Shown here: positions 60,101 through 64,000 of the stretch, one piece after another
Position numbering within the stretch: position 1 is the first letter of the stretch
Layout: each line of letters opens with the position of its first letter
NCBI RefSeq assembly: GCF_012273895.1
Contig: NC_052129.1
Span: 1,302,001-1,366,000, forward strand
DNA length: 64,000 nucleotides
DNA from: Zerene cesonia
Lineage: Eukaryota; Arthropoda; Insecta; Lepidoptera; Pieridae
Direction: 5' to 3'
Translations under genes and position numbers: made by a program
The notes under the pieces: generated by a model
Told to the model about the DNA's origin: nothing
Seen by the model: only the letters and a program-made list of their open reading frames with translations
The model's database searches: none

Positions 60101-62832
60101 NNNNNNNNNNNNNNNNNNNNNNNNNNNNNNNNNNNNNNNNNNNNNNNNNNNNNNNNNNNNNNNNNNNNNNNNNNNNNNNNNNNNNNNNNNNNNNNNNNNN
60201 NNNNNNNNNNNNNNNNNNNNNNNNNNNNNNNNNNNNNNNNNNNNNNNNNNNNNNNNNNNNNNNNNNNNNNNNNNNNNNNNNNNNNNNNNNNNNNNNNNNN
60301 NNNNNNNGCGAGTTGCATCTGCCCCTGATACCTCATGATGACCACGACCGCTCTGTCAAGAGTGATACGACAAAGAAGAAGAATTCACATATATTTCCCT
60401 CTATTTGTTCAAAGTTATCACGAGTTCTAGCAATCATTGCTGCCTAACAAATCGACGGGTCAGTTCGAATTGAGCGGCGTTCAAGACTCGACGGTACATA
60501 ATATTATAAGAGTCCGTCGAATATCGAATTACCGAGAATCACCTGTGATATGTCAGTTCTAAGATACTTTATATCACGCGTATATACATATTGATACAAA
60601 ACAGGTTATAACCGAGAGTCCTATTATTTACAGCATTAAGATTTATTGCTACTTTCGTAGAATGCGCAAGCGCCCCGTGCATGTGTATTCTCCCTGAAAA
60701 TTTTAAAGTGTGTAATACTTTAAAAAATAAATAAACTTAAACAAATAAATAAACACAACACTCGTGTGGTAAGATTTTCGCGTGTCTGCTACGTTAAAGT
60801 TCTGCGAAAAATTAAGAAATAAAACATAGATTATAGAACATAGATTGATGGGTCTGAAACCAAAAACTCATTATTAGGAATACAAATGATAAATATAATA
60901 AAAAAGAATAAATAGATAACAATAGAGATTTCAATTATCTAATGAAGTGAATAGACCCCTGAATCTGAGATCTAGAAGATGCTAAATGATTTAAACGTTA
61001 TTAACTAGGGATTAAATACGTCGAGGCCAGCGAAATTACCTTCAGACACTTTAAGCCGCCGGGAAATGAACGTTTGGTTGACTCGATTTAACTACAGAAG
61101 TGAACTCATAATTACGAACTGGACCAAGACTTCATATTCAAACTAATTTTGCTGGAGATTTTTAGAGTATATATTTAAAATTCATTCATAAACAGCATAA
61201 AGTGATGACTATTTTAATTTACCCTTTCGACGATTTAAAGTGCGTAAATTCCTGATGCCGCCTTTTGGATAATTTGCCAAGACACAGATTAGTCTACGGA
61301 AAAATGTCCTGAAGTTGCACCTGAAGACGCGAACTAAACAATTACACTAACGACCATATCATACCAATTAGATAATACATTACCGTCTGTTAAAAGTCAG
61401 GGCTCATTGCGAACAGGGTTTCAAGCAAACAAACACACGCCTCAATCTCTATCAACTAATTAAGGTGTCAATATTTTATCAAACACTAATACTTTTTCTG
61501 TCTATTTGAAAATAACGACCCAAGTCTTGACCAAGGCATTTTTTTATTACGGTAGCCGGATACGGAAGCCCGTTTCCTTTCCTCCGCCTTTCCAATCCAT
61601 TTCTTTATTCCTGTCGTCAATTCTTTTTCTCATCCCTTAAAAACCGGCAATGCATTTTCAGAAGTCGTACTTGCGCAAACATAATATATATATTATGAGC
61701 GGATGTGATTGCTGACCACCAGGTGTTTTTGTTTTATTTTCTGTCTTTGTATGCATTAAATAAAGATTTTAAAAGAGCAAGTACAGAGTTTCCTATCAAC
61801 TGCTGCCCCAACCGGTGTATAATGTTAAAATTATATCATGACGATTCAAAACTGTTTCTATAAGTCTTATTGCATAAACAAATATTTGAGTTTGAGTTTG
61901 AAACAGCGCATTGTAATGAAACATTAACACTTACATGCAATCTCTTCAACAGCCCAGTGTCGGTATCAGCATTGGTGTTAGCCGACTGCTTGGCCGTATT
62001 CCAAAACTGCTTCTGCGCGGAGTAACGATTCATGGGACATATTTTAAACAGGCAATCTGAAAGACATTATGTCGTATTACATCTGTCGTGTGGTGATACA
62101 CTTTAGTATTGTTAATTTATGGAGCGTGGTGCTATTTTGAATTAAAATAAGTTATGGTGTTACGTATATTATTTCAATTCATACATTTATTTTTATACTA
62201 ATGACTAATTTTACTATGTTTATAACTGTAATTAAAAGCGAAATACATAGTTAATTTTAAAAATATTAAAATCTGTGTGTAATCATGTTTTTATCTGTTA
62301 ATATCCGGAACAGTTGAACCGGTTCTGAAGGGACTTCCCTCGCGTAATATCTTTAGAATAGGTATAAAGAGCTATGGAACATTGAAAAATTCCAAACGAT
62401 TGTGAATGAAAAGAAGGCATATACTTTCCTCAGACCTTCTTCCTTAGATTTAAATTCTGCTATACTATATTTTACTAGCTAACTCACGCAATGTCGTCTT
62501 CATCAAAAGTTTTATTTTGATTCATATTTAATACTGTTAATCGTAATGTAATGTTATATATAGCTTATAGCTTCTATAACAATACAATTAACAAATTCTT
62601 CAGCTTTATAATATACTAGCGACCGGCCCCGGCTTCCCACGGGTGCTATAATACATGATATATACATAAAAATATTTCTCTTGAATCACTCTATCTAATA
62701 AAAAGAACTAACGAAGACATTGTTTTATACGATGTAGTGAAGTGTAGATGGACAGACTTACCTCGAAACTTCTTGGGTGGATCAGTAAGGTCACCAGCTT
62801 CGGGACACACGACGCATCTGTCATCTACCAAC
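21036..62832 (-). CDS. Itpr: Inositol 1,4,5-trisphosphate receptor (N-terminal exon outside window)
   Basis: This is the tetrameric Ca2+-release channel of the endoplasmic reticulum, opened by IP3 and Ca2+ downstream of phospholipase C. Fifty-nine minus-strand exon pieces join in phase into ~2,645 residues, close to the family length (~2,700-2,830). They run from LVDDRC (about residue 30 of the family) to the C-terminal MTEQRKQKQRIGLLN, with stop at 21036-21038. Ligand residues (LRTTGR, NRDRQKLLRE, QDYRKNQ), the filter GGGIGDILR, membrane helices and the CFICG zinc finger are all present. The first coding exon with the start codon lies right of the window. Part of the segment between NLDWFPR and LTELRDQ is lost in the gap 21520-22519. 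No frameshift or stop interrupts the exons. Introns hold many transposon fragments; the longest (56851-61934) includes a gap. Confidence 0.97.
21481..21519 (-). CDS. Itpr: Itpr exon piece at gap edge (coiled-coil tail)
   Basis: It comes out of the gap as RTLTDLLTELRDQ and ends at donor CAG/GTACGG. This is the C-terminal coiled coil that helps tetramerise the receptor. It may belong to the same exon as 22520-22547 or to the next one. Confidence 0.9.
21520..22519. other. Assembly gap (1000 N) inside the Itpr C-terminal coding region
   Basis: By analogy with the family about 40 residues between NLDWFPR and the coiled-coil end should lie here, so true coding sequence is missing. Confidence 0.99.
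22520..22547 (-). CDS. Itpr: Itpr exon piece at gap edge (NLDWFPR)
   Basis: After acceptor CAG (22548-22550) it reads SNNLDWFPR and runs into the N gap. It continues MIK of exon 23933-24093 in phase. The remaining part of this exon is missing from the assembly. Confidence 0.9.
23250..23480 (-). mobile_element. Decayed non-LTR reverse transcriptase fragment
   Basis: The minus strand at 23258-23325 translates to GVLQGPHLGPFLFLISIDDL, the conserved RT stretch GVPQGSxLGPLLFxxxINDL. Upstream (to ~23480) pieces similar to a KAFDKVDHxxL segment occur in shifting frames with stops. It is a dead relic in the Itpr intron 22548-23932. Confidence 0.65.
23933..28716 (-). CDS. Itpr: Itpr channel domain: membrane helices, pore loop, zinc finger
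   Basis: Exons: 28524-28716 (TDRSMEQIVFPIPEIC, pre-membrane), 28080-28202 (helix 1, ILFNFAVLINVIVAFF), 27585-27757 (helices 2-3), 26816-26980 (SIMGNQGTLSKSL and helix 4), 26303-26480 (YREETLLNVMRSVTRNGRS linker and helix 5), 25516-25739 (luminal loop and pore: CDSLVMCIVTTLNQGLR then GGGIGDILR), 24789-24954 (helix 6, FFVVIIIVLNLIFGVIIDTF, then ADLRSEKQQKE), 23933-24093 (zinc finger CFIC with EEHIKSEHN, and GPESYVHSMIK). The filter matches the family GGGxGD. The luminal loop has an unusual Asp run followed by Gly/Ala/Glu repeats, coded by very GC-rich DNA, where family members are variable. Confidence 0.96.
24241..24448. mobile_element. MITE with ~55-bp terminal inverted repeats, copy 1
   Basis: TTTAGAAATTAAAAACTTTT... 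at 24257-24311 is the inverted copy of 24394-24448. The centre contains GTGTTCGAAACGTCGGGTTAA. An outer end ACGCGAGTATTATACAT (24241-24257) is present on the left only. It matches copy 2 at 59006-59170. It lies in the Itpr intron 24094-24788. Confidence 0.8.
24461..24640 (-). mobile_element. Helitron-like/LINE-tail repeat fragment (CTAGCTGACCCGGCAA type)
   Basis: CTAGCTGACCCGGCAA followed by TTTAGGGGTATG, AAAATTTCATGAGAA and CAGCCGTTTCGGAGGAGT. The same order recurs at 36684-36856, which defines a family. It abuts MITE copy 1. Confidence 0.65.
25309..25393 (-). mobile_element. Degenerate 3' fragment of the SINE family
   Basis: (ATC)n followed by TAGTCCATATTTGTTTCCGCTG, a diverged version of the SINE 3' block, in the Itpr intron 24955-25515. 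Confidence 0.45.
27358..27412. repeat. (GAT)n microsatellite
   Basis: ATGATGATGATGATG run in the Itpr intron 26981-27584. No SINE body recognised beside it. Confidence 0.8.
28955..28998. repeat. Decamer tandem repeat (ACAGAAGAGC)n next to a splice donor
   Basis: Three and a half copies end 5 bp from the donor of exon 29004-29141 (on the minus strand the repeat is at the start of the intron). Confidence 0.75.
29004..30899 (-). CDS. Itpr: Itpr RIH-associated domain and linker
   Basis: Exons: 30757-30899, 30268-30448, 29710-29939, 29463-29558, 29004-29141. They read MKPILRFLQLLCENHNPDLQ, QNNKSNYNLVSETLMFLD, CGSTTGGLGLLGLYINEGN, TLTEYCQGPCHENQNCIATH and KNNASKLLLAIMESRND, the most conserved block of IP3 receptors outside the pore. 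An acidic stretch (DADSDSEDD) in exon 29463-29558 follows, then VGHNIYILCHQLAAHNKEL. The domain contacts the channel and passes conformational change. All phases agree. Confidence 0.95.
30991..31044 (-). CDS. Itpr: 54-nt exon of Itpr (candidate cassette)
   Basis: Strong acceptor TTTGTTTTCCAG and donor AAAG/GTAATT. It codes for 18 residues rich in Ser, Gln and basic residues (PISISQSRHKSK), phase 1 at both ends, between exons 31360-31470 and 30757-30899. RHKS resembles a basophilic kinase context (R-x-x-S). Inclusion or skipping are both in frame. Confidence 0.7.
30991..38704 (-). CDS. Itpr: Itpr regulatory region, second half
   Basis: Exons: 38589-38704, 38114-38249, 37566-37713, 36515-36651, 35583-35703, 35264-35406, 34744-34934, 34384-34495, 33917-34025, 33275-33301, 32762-32902, 32505-32596, 31971-32097, 31360-31470, 30991-31044. 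Blocks: NAGEDVLVFYND, GKNVYTEIKCHSLLPLDDI, FLNHCYIDTEVEMKEIY, FFNSPFSDQSTTVQTRQ, CPWLNPPQKLNVE, EEQLRPLLQAEQSLLVDIL, LIRHTEKLLEEKEEKLC, GNQLRNKLL, LAQVQAHLDREGASDLV and ALLEGGNPIIQ. The stretch 30991-34025 is the fast-evolving part; in mammals the corresponding region carries alternative splicing and phosphorylation sites. Here it contains a run of phase-1 exons that can be skipped without frameshift. Confidence 0.9.
31287..31347 (+). mobile_element. 3' fragment of the SINE family
   Basis: AGGCCTATATCCCAGCAGTGGG plus TAGGCTGATGATGACGAT, the plus-strand tail of the SINE seen at 58512-58821, 5'-truncated. It lies in the Itpr intron 31045-31359. Confidence 0.7.
33275..33301 (-). CDS. Itpr: 27-nt microexon of Itpr (candidate cassette)
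   Basis: CAG precedes it (33302-33304) and G/GTTAGT follows. The 27 nt code for nine residues (AEALPQVKT with split end codons) and join the phase-1 end of exon 33917-34025 (GPGG) to the phase-1 start of 32762-32902 (AKVLM). Skipping leaves the frame intact. Other frames of this stretch give a stop. No transcript evidence is available here. Confidence 0.6.
33476..33640 (+). repeat. Dispersed repeat (AACCGAC...GGAGGTTCTCAAT)
   Basis: AACCGACGTCCCAAAAATGAAGGAGGTTCTCAAT is echoed at 47388-47430, 41160-41200 and, weakly, 6327-6355. It is a common lepidopteran interspersed repeat of uncertain class, in the Itpr intron 33302-33916. Confidence 0.5.
35726..35808. repeat. Tandem repeat, ~27-30-bp unit with AGTATCATGGTTAT
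   Basis: Three units containing AGTATCATGGTTATxxxTTATT in the Itpr intron 35704-36514. Confidence 0.75.
35838..36015 (+). repeat. Dispersed repeat (GATGGTGGGTCGCCTG type)
   Basis: GAGATGGTGGGTCGCCTGTTGGTAAGC is a frequent lepidopteran repeat module. A reverse-oriented relative lies at 61540-61765. It is probably the tail of a LINE. Confidence 0.45.
36030..36101 (-). mobile_element. Internally deleted Helitron-like element
   Basis: It retains only the two ends: AGCTGCGCCCCGCGGTTTTACTCGCG and CTTTCGCATTTATAATATTAGTAG. Compare the complete copy at 53744-53943. Confidence 0.6.
36684..36856 (-). mobile_element. Second copy of the CTAGCTGACCCGGCAA repeat family
   Basis: Aligns by eye with 24461-24640 over its length (CTAGCTGACCCGGCAAG, TTTAGGGGTATG, CAGCCGTTTCGGAGGAGT). 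It lies in the Itpr intron 36652-37565. Confidence 0.65.
38956..39141. repeat. Minisatellite, 20-21-bp unit, beside an Itpr splice donor
   Basis: Nine units with the core CCTATACCAAGTTGCCAG or variants (GCTATAGCACGTTGCCAG). On the minus strand it starts 22 bp inside the intron after exon 39164-39367. Units nearest the exon are most alike, and the distal ones are more diverged. Confidence 0.85.
39164..49656 (-). CDS. Itpr: Itpr regulatory region, first half (armadillo / RIH)
   Basis: Exons: 49500-49656, 48941-49031, 48675-48853, 48426-48581, 47837-48034, 47251-47357, 46576-46652, 46009-46116, 44267-44421, 41737-41896, 41370-41511, 40896-41011, 40390-40521, 39799-39936, 39164-39367. Typical blocks: SRFLDYLSDLC, CLNRQYLALN, RASFCRLMLHLHVDRDPQE, KLTFEVVKLARELIYFGFY, KLKIIEILQFILDVRLDYRI, LLFRHFSQRQEVLAAFKQ, SVEKSELWVFNKG and HKHLDLFLNPG. 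This is the alpha-solenoid that couples ligand binding to the channel and holds modulatory sites. Exon 40390-40521 has a GC-rich, weakly conserved stretch (GDAGAGRPRRHE). Exons 41737-41896 and 46009-46116 each show alternative in-frame acceptors. Confidence 0.93.
41225..41342 (+). mobile_element. 3' half of a Helitron-like element
   Basis: TTTTTATCCCGGTATTCCTACGGG through ACGCGGGTGAAACTGCG to GGCGCAGCTAGTA. It is the reverse orientation of the block seen in 53744-53943. Confidence 0.55.
42303..42411 (-). mobile_element. 3' fragment of the SINE family with (ATC)n tail
   Basis: (CATCAT)n then AGTCCATATATTTTCCCACTGCTGGGATATAAACCGCC, the SINE 3' block in minus orientation, in the Itpr intron 41909-44266. 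Confidence 0.7.
42412..44266. other. Long AT-rich part of an Itpr intron, nothing recognised
   Basis: No ORF, exon-like GC island or repeat motif recognised by eye. Confidence 0.5.
44550..45549. other. Assembly gap (1000 N) in an Itpr intron
   Basis: The flanking exons 46009-46116 and 44267-44421 join in phase (EILQ / FILD), so no constitutive exon needs to be missing. An alternative exon could be. Confidence 0.99.
46345..46564 (+). mobile_element. Helitron-like element, diverged
   Basis: CATATAAATGCGAAAATG at the left, GCGAAGCTGCGGGCGGAAATCTAGTA at the right. It lies in the intron 46117-46575. Confidence 0.55.
47051..47214 (+). mobile_element. Helitron-like element, diverged
   Basis: CTACACTAATATTATAAAGATG, TGTCTGTTTGTTTTG, ending ACAGCTAGTTA. 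It lies in the intron 46653-47250. Confidence 0.5.
47388..47690 (+). repeat. Dispersed repeat (AACCGACTTTAAAAAAGCAGGAGGTTCTCAAT type)
   Basis: Same family as 33476-33640, here with more of its body (ACTGGGTGAACCGATT, TGAGTGGTCCCACTT). It lies in the intron 47358-47836. Confidence 0.5.
48350..48394 (-). other. Partial duplicate of Itpr exon 48426-48581 in the neighbouring intron
   Basis: 48350-48394 repeats 48481-48533 with a handful of substitutions and a few missing bases (both contain GTCGCGGTCTACATGG). It is a fragment of the exon coding HVDRDPQEPVTP, lies 3' of it on the minus strand, and has no splice sites of its own. Confidence 0.8.
49923..54590 (-). CDS. Itpr: Itpr IP3-binding core
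   Basis: Exons: 54360-54590, 53609-53721, 52572-52703, 52068-52152, 51495-51655, 50458-50623, 50213-50356, 49923-50067. The beta part carries GGDVVRLFHAEQEKFLT and LRTTGR (phosphate-coordinating Arg/Thr/Gly/Arg). The alpha part carries PNRDRQKLLREQ and QQDYRKNQEYIAK, which supply the Arg/Lys residues that contact the 4- and 5-phosphates in mammalian receptors. All expected contacts are conserved, so IP3 binding should be intact. HDPCRGGAGHWNS and STSIPIDQEEEKPVM mark the linker. The donor of exon 53609-53721 must be AC/GTGGGT to keep phase, not the overlapping TGG/GTAAAA. Confidence 0.94.
50769..50815 (+). repeat. Fragment of the GGTCAAGTGCGAATCAGACTC repeat
   Basis: AAATTGGTCAAGTGCGAATCAGACTC is a widespread lepidopteran repeat core, 5' of the LINE fragment. 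Confidence 0.5.
50840..51446 (+). mobile_element. 5'-truncated non-LTR retrotransposon (LINE) 3' end
   Basis: A 65-residue reading frame (50847-51044) ends with INFWNSLPINIRQAQTLSRF then KSLVRCHYL, the typical C-terminus of Jockey/CR1-type ORF2 proteins. It is followed by a T-rich, TATATG-rich 3'UTR and a terminal CACAATAAAGTGTTTAAATAAATAA. It lies in the Itpr intron 50624-51494, antisense to the gene. Confidence 0.75.
53006..53190 (-). mobile_element. Helitron-like element
   Basis: ACTAGACGCTCGTCCCGGCTCCGCCCGG at one end, AACTTTCACATTTATAATATCAGTG at the other, TTGAGCAGTTTCACCGGG inside. It lies in the intron 52704-53608. Confidence 0.6.
53277..53581. mobile_element. Foldback element with three tRNA-like B-box modules
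   Basis: 53351-53452 and 53464-53581 are inverted copies around the loop CTACGGTTAGG. A further direct copy of the right arm is at 53277-53350. Each module contains CGCAGGTTCGAATCCTG (B box GGTTCGAATCC, perfect to the pol III consensus) and TGATCAAATTTTTT, a T run that could end pol III transcripts. No full tRNA cloverleaf forms. It lies in the Itpr intron 52704-53608. Confidence 0.75.
53744..53943 (-). mobile_element. Helitron-like element, complete ends
   Basis: ACTAGCTGCGCCCCGCGGTTTCACCCGCG (hairpin-forming, CTAG end) to CTTTCGTATTTATAATATTAGTAG. Minus orientation, in the intron 53722-54359. Confidence 0.7.
54963..62832 (-). CDS. Itpr: Itpr N-terminal suppressor domain (MIR-type beta-trefoil)
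   Basis: Exons (high to low): 62762-62832, 61935-62056, 56731-56850, 55519-55636, 54963-55075. They read LVDDRCVVCPEAGD..PPKKFRD, CPMNRYSAQKQFW, HAAEIEKKQND, VQYGSVIQLLHVKSNKYLT, VNKRLPALLEKNAM, GNEGSWFYVIPFYKLRS and NVVVGDKVILNPVNAGQ. This is the beta-trefoil that dampens IP3 binding and transmits gating, followed by the start of the MIR-containing ligand domain. Phases agree at every junction. The upstream exon with the initiator Met and SLYAEG-type segment is not found before base 64000. Confidence 0.93.
56901..56971 (-). mobile_element. Degenerate 3' fragment of the SINE family
   Basis: CATCGTCATCATCAGCCCATATTTGTTAACACTGC, a diverged SINE 3' block at the start of the long intron 56851-61934. 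Confidence 0.55.
56972..58109. other. Itpr intron sequence, nothing recognised
   Basis: AT-rich, no exon-like island. The longer frames here lack any family motif. Confidence 0.5.
58110..58266. mobile_element. Imperfect palindromic MITE
   Basis: AGCTGGTGTTAGTGTCACGC at the left pairs with GCGTGACTCTAAAACCAGCC at the right. CCGAAACGT pairs with ACGTTTCGG, and GTACCTCT with AGAGGTTC. The whole ~155 bp folds into one long hairpin. Confidence 0.7.
58512..58821 (+). mobile_element. tRNA-derived SINE, full length, with 9-bp target-site duplication
   Basis: A box TGGCTCAGTGG (58524-58534), B box GGTTCGGGACC (58569-58579), body, CCCAGCAGTGGG, tail TAATGATAATG. ACTGTGTAC flanks at 58503-58511 and 58822-58830. 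Sister of 10005-10344. It lies in the Itpr intron 56851-61934. Confidence 0.88.
59006..59170. mobile_element. MITE copy 2 (family of 24241-24448)
   Basis: It shares the centre (AAAGTGTTCGAAACGTCGGG) and the right arm with copy 1. Its left arm is shortened after CGGATTC. It ends ATGTATAATACTCGCGTA, the inverse of the outer left end of copy 1. Confidence 0.8.
59308..60307. other. Assembly gap (1000 N) in an Itpr intron
   Basis: Flanking coding exons 61935-62056 and 56731-56850 join in phase (KRLH / HAAE), so no constitutive exon need be missing. Confidence 0.99.
60308..61539. other. Itpr intron sequence, nothing recognised
   Basis: No exon-like island, repeat or RNA signal recognised by eye. 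Confidence 0.5.
61540..61765 (-). repeat. Dispersed repeat, LINE-tail type, reverse orientation
   Basis: TACGGTAGCCGGATACGGAAGCCCG, AAAACCGGCAATGCA and GCTGACCACCAGGTG are modules of a common lepidopteran repeat, related to 35838-36015. Confidence 0.5.
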
Positions 62833-64000
62833 CTGTTGATAATATGCAAGATAAACAAAATCGAAATATGCATCACACAATATGCCTTTATAGCAAGTTT
62901 AATAAATAGCGTTCATTACTGCCTAGAAGTGTAATGAGGGTACATTTTCAACGCCGTTGTTGTGTTCAAAGGCTTATTTAATAATGAAATGATGTGTTTG
63001 TTATTCACCACAAATGCGCACGATTCCCGATTGATTACATTTTATATTTGCTTTCGAGAAAAGGTAACTGTCCATTAAAAAACTATACTAATATAATAAA
63101 GAGGGAAAGTATTTTTGTTCGTTTGTACCCTAAAGGCTTCGAAACTACTGGTCCGATTTTGAAATTTCTTCCACCAAAAGAAGGCAACATTATTCCCGAG
63201 TGCTATAGGGTAAGTTTTACCTTGGAATAGTACCACGGGCGAAGCCGGGGCGAATAGCTAGTAAAGTATAAAAGATATTTATGAGGTAAGTGCAACATAT
63301 TAAAGAATATAGAGAGAATAACAAAAGGATGACTTAAAAACTATAAAACAGGTATAAGTTATATACAAGTTTATGTAAAATTGTAATTTGAATTGTTTAT
63401 CTAATTATAGGAAGTTCACTTTATGTATCTTTGATTTGAAAGTGCCTAGTTAGTTTGTAATAGTGTTTAATTATAAACAGGCTTTTATTAGCTTCATCTG
63501 TATGTTTGTACGTAACCGATTCTTTTAAACTAGATTTCAACCCACTTTTATCGGACAAATTTAATTCAAACCTTACATACTTATCGAGGATCACTGTTAC
63601 ACACAGTTACTTCATCAGTCATTCAGATGAATTAAATCCAACCGATTAAATTGGGTCAAAATTGAGTCTATGGAGACGGTTATACGCAAAGAAGTGAAGC
63701 TAATATAAGCGTATTAAAAAACATATCATACTAAACAGAATATATACAATGAAAATAACTGAAAATTCATGAGACTCAGACTGAGAATGGTTACAACACC
63801 GCATCACATTTTCGCTGGAGATATATTTCCGTGGCACATTGGATCTGACTAATTGATATTTATTTCTGTTATATTTAACTCGATGGTGGAAATAACATGT
63901 ATAATTTTTGAGGACGATTTCGTTGGAAGCGTAAGTTAATACAGAATGGAAAAGAATGGTATGAAAGGGCAAAGTCCAATTAACACAAAAGTGACCTGTC
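62833..64000. other. Itpr intron upstream of the first exon seen, with a Helitron-like copy
   Basis: The N-terminal exon of Itpr is not here. A plus-strand Helitron-like copy occupies 63083-63262 (ATACTAATATAATAAAGAGG to GGGCGAAGCCGGGGCGAATAGCTAGTA). The rest shows nothing recognisable. Confidence 0.55.

Overview
The window is eukaryotic nuclear DNA from an insect, most likely a moth or butterfly. The evidence is two conserved animal genes cut into many short exons, very AT-rich introns, and a repeat load typical of Lepidoptera: tRNA-headed SINEs ending in the 'CCCAGCAGTGGG' block and an (ATG)n tail, Helitron-like elements bounded by 'ACTAATATTATAAA' and 'GCTAGTA', and a broken ORF of the FP C-terminal-domain family. 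Four runs of exactly 1000 N (14935-15934, 21520-22519, 44550-45549, 59308-60307) are scaffold gaps of nominal size. There are no bacterial operons, CRISPR arrays or prokaryotic regulatory signals.

Left part (1-11626, plus strand): the C-terminal ~1018 residues of MON2, a large HEAT-repeat protein related to Sec7-type Arf exchange factors that acts in Golgi/endosome traffic. Twenty-three exons join in consistent phase to a TAG stop at 11624-11626. Many exons are extremely GC-rich while introns are AT-rich. One intron (9017-9184) appears to be of the GC-AG class. A recent SINE with a 12-bp target-site duplication sits just upstream of another acceptor.

Middle (11627-21035): the convergent 3' regions of the two genes. 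It holds a probable ~3-kb MON2 3'UTR, a gap, an FP-like pseudogene on the minus strand (16510-17369) with an adjoining ~200-bp cluster of small stem-loops (18008-18200), and a probable ~2.5-kb Itpr 3'UTR containing an 18-bp-arm hairpin.

Right part (21036-62832, minus strand): nearly the whole inositol 1,4,5-trisphosphate receptor, 59 exon pieces and about 2,645 residues. Only the first coding exon(s), beyond the right edge, and part of the C-terminal coiled-coil region, inside gap 21520-22519, are missing. Suppressor domain, IP3-binding residues, armadillo/RIH regulatory region, RIH-associated domain, six membrane helices, selectivity filter GGGIGD, the CxxC...H zinc finger and the tetramerisation tail are readable. 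Features worth checking are a 27-nt microexon and a 54-nt exon, both flanked by phase-1 introns (frame-neutral cassettes), tandem 3' splice sites, a luminal-loop low-complexity insert, a partial exon duplication, and minisatellites directly beside splice donors.

The two genes are tail to tail and have no evident joint pathway beyond general membrane/ER-Golgi cell biology. I found no convincing new multi-gene system. The most unusual items are the covarying stem-loop cluster, the foldback element with tRNA-like B boxes (53277-53581), and the candidate cassette exons of Itpr.
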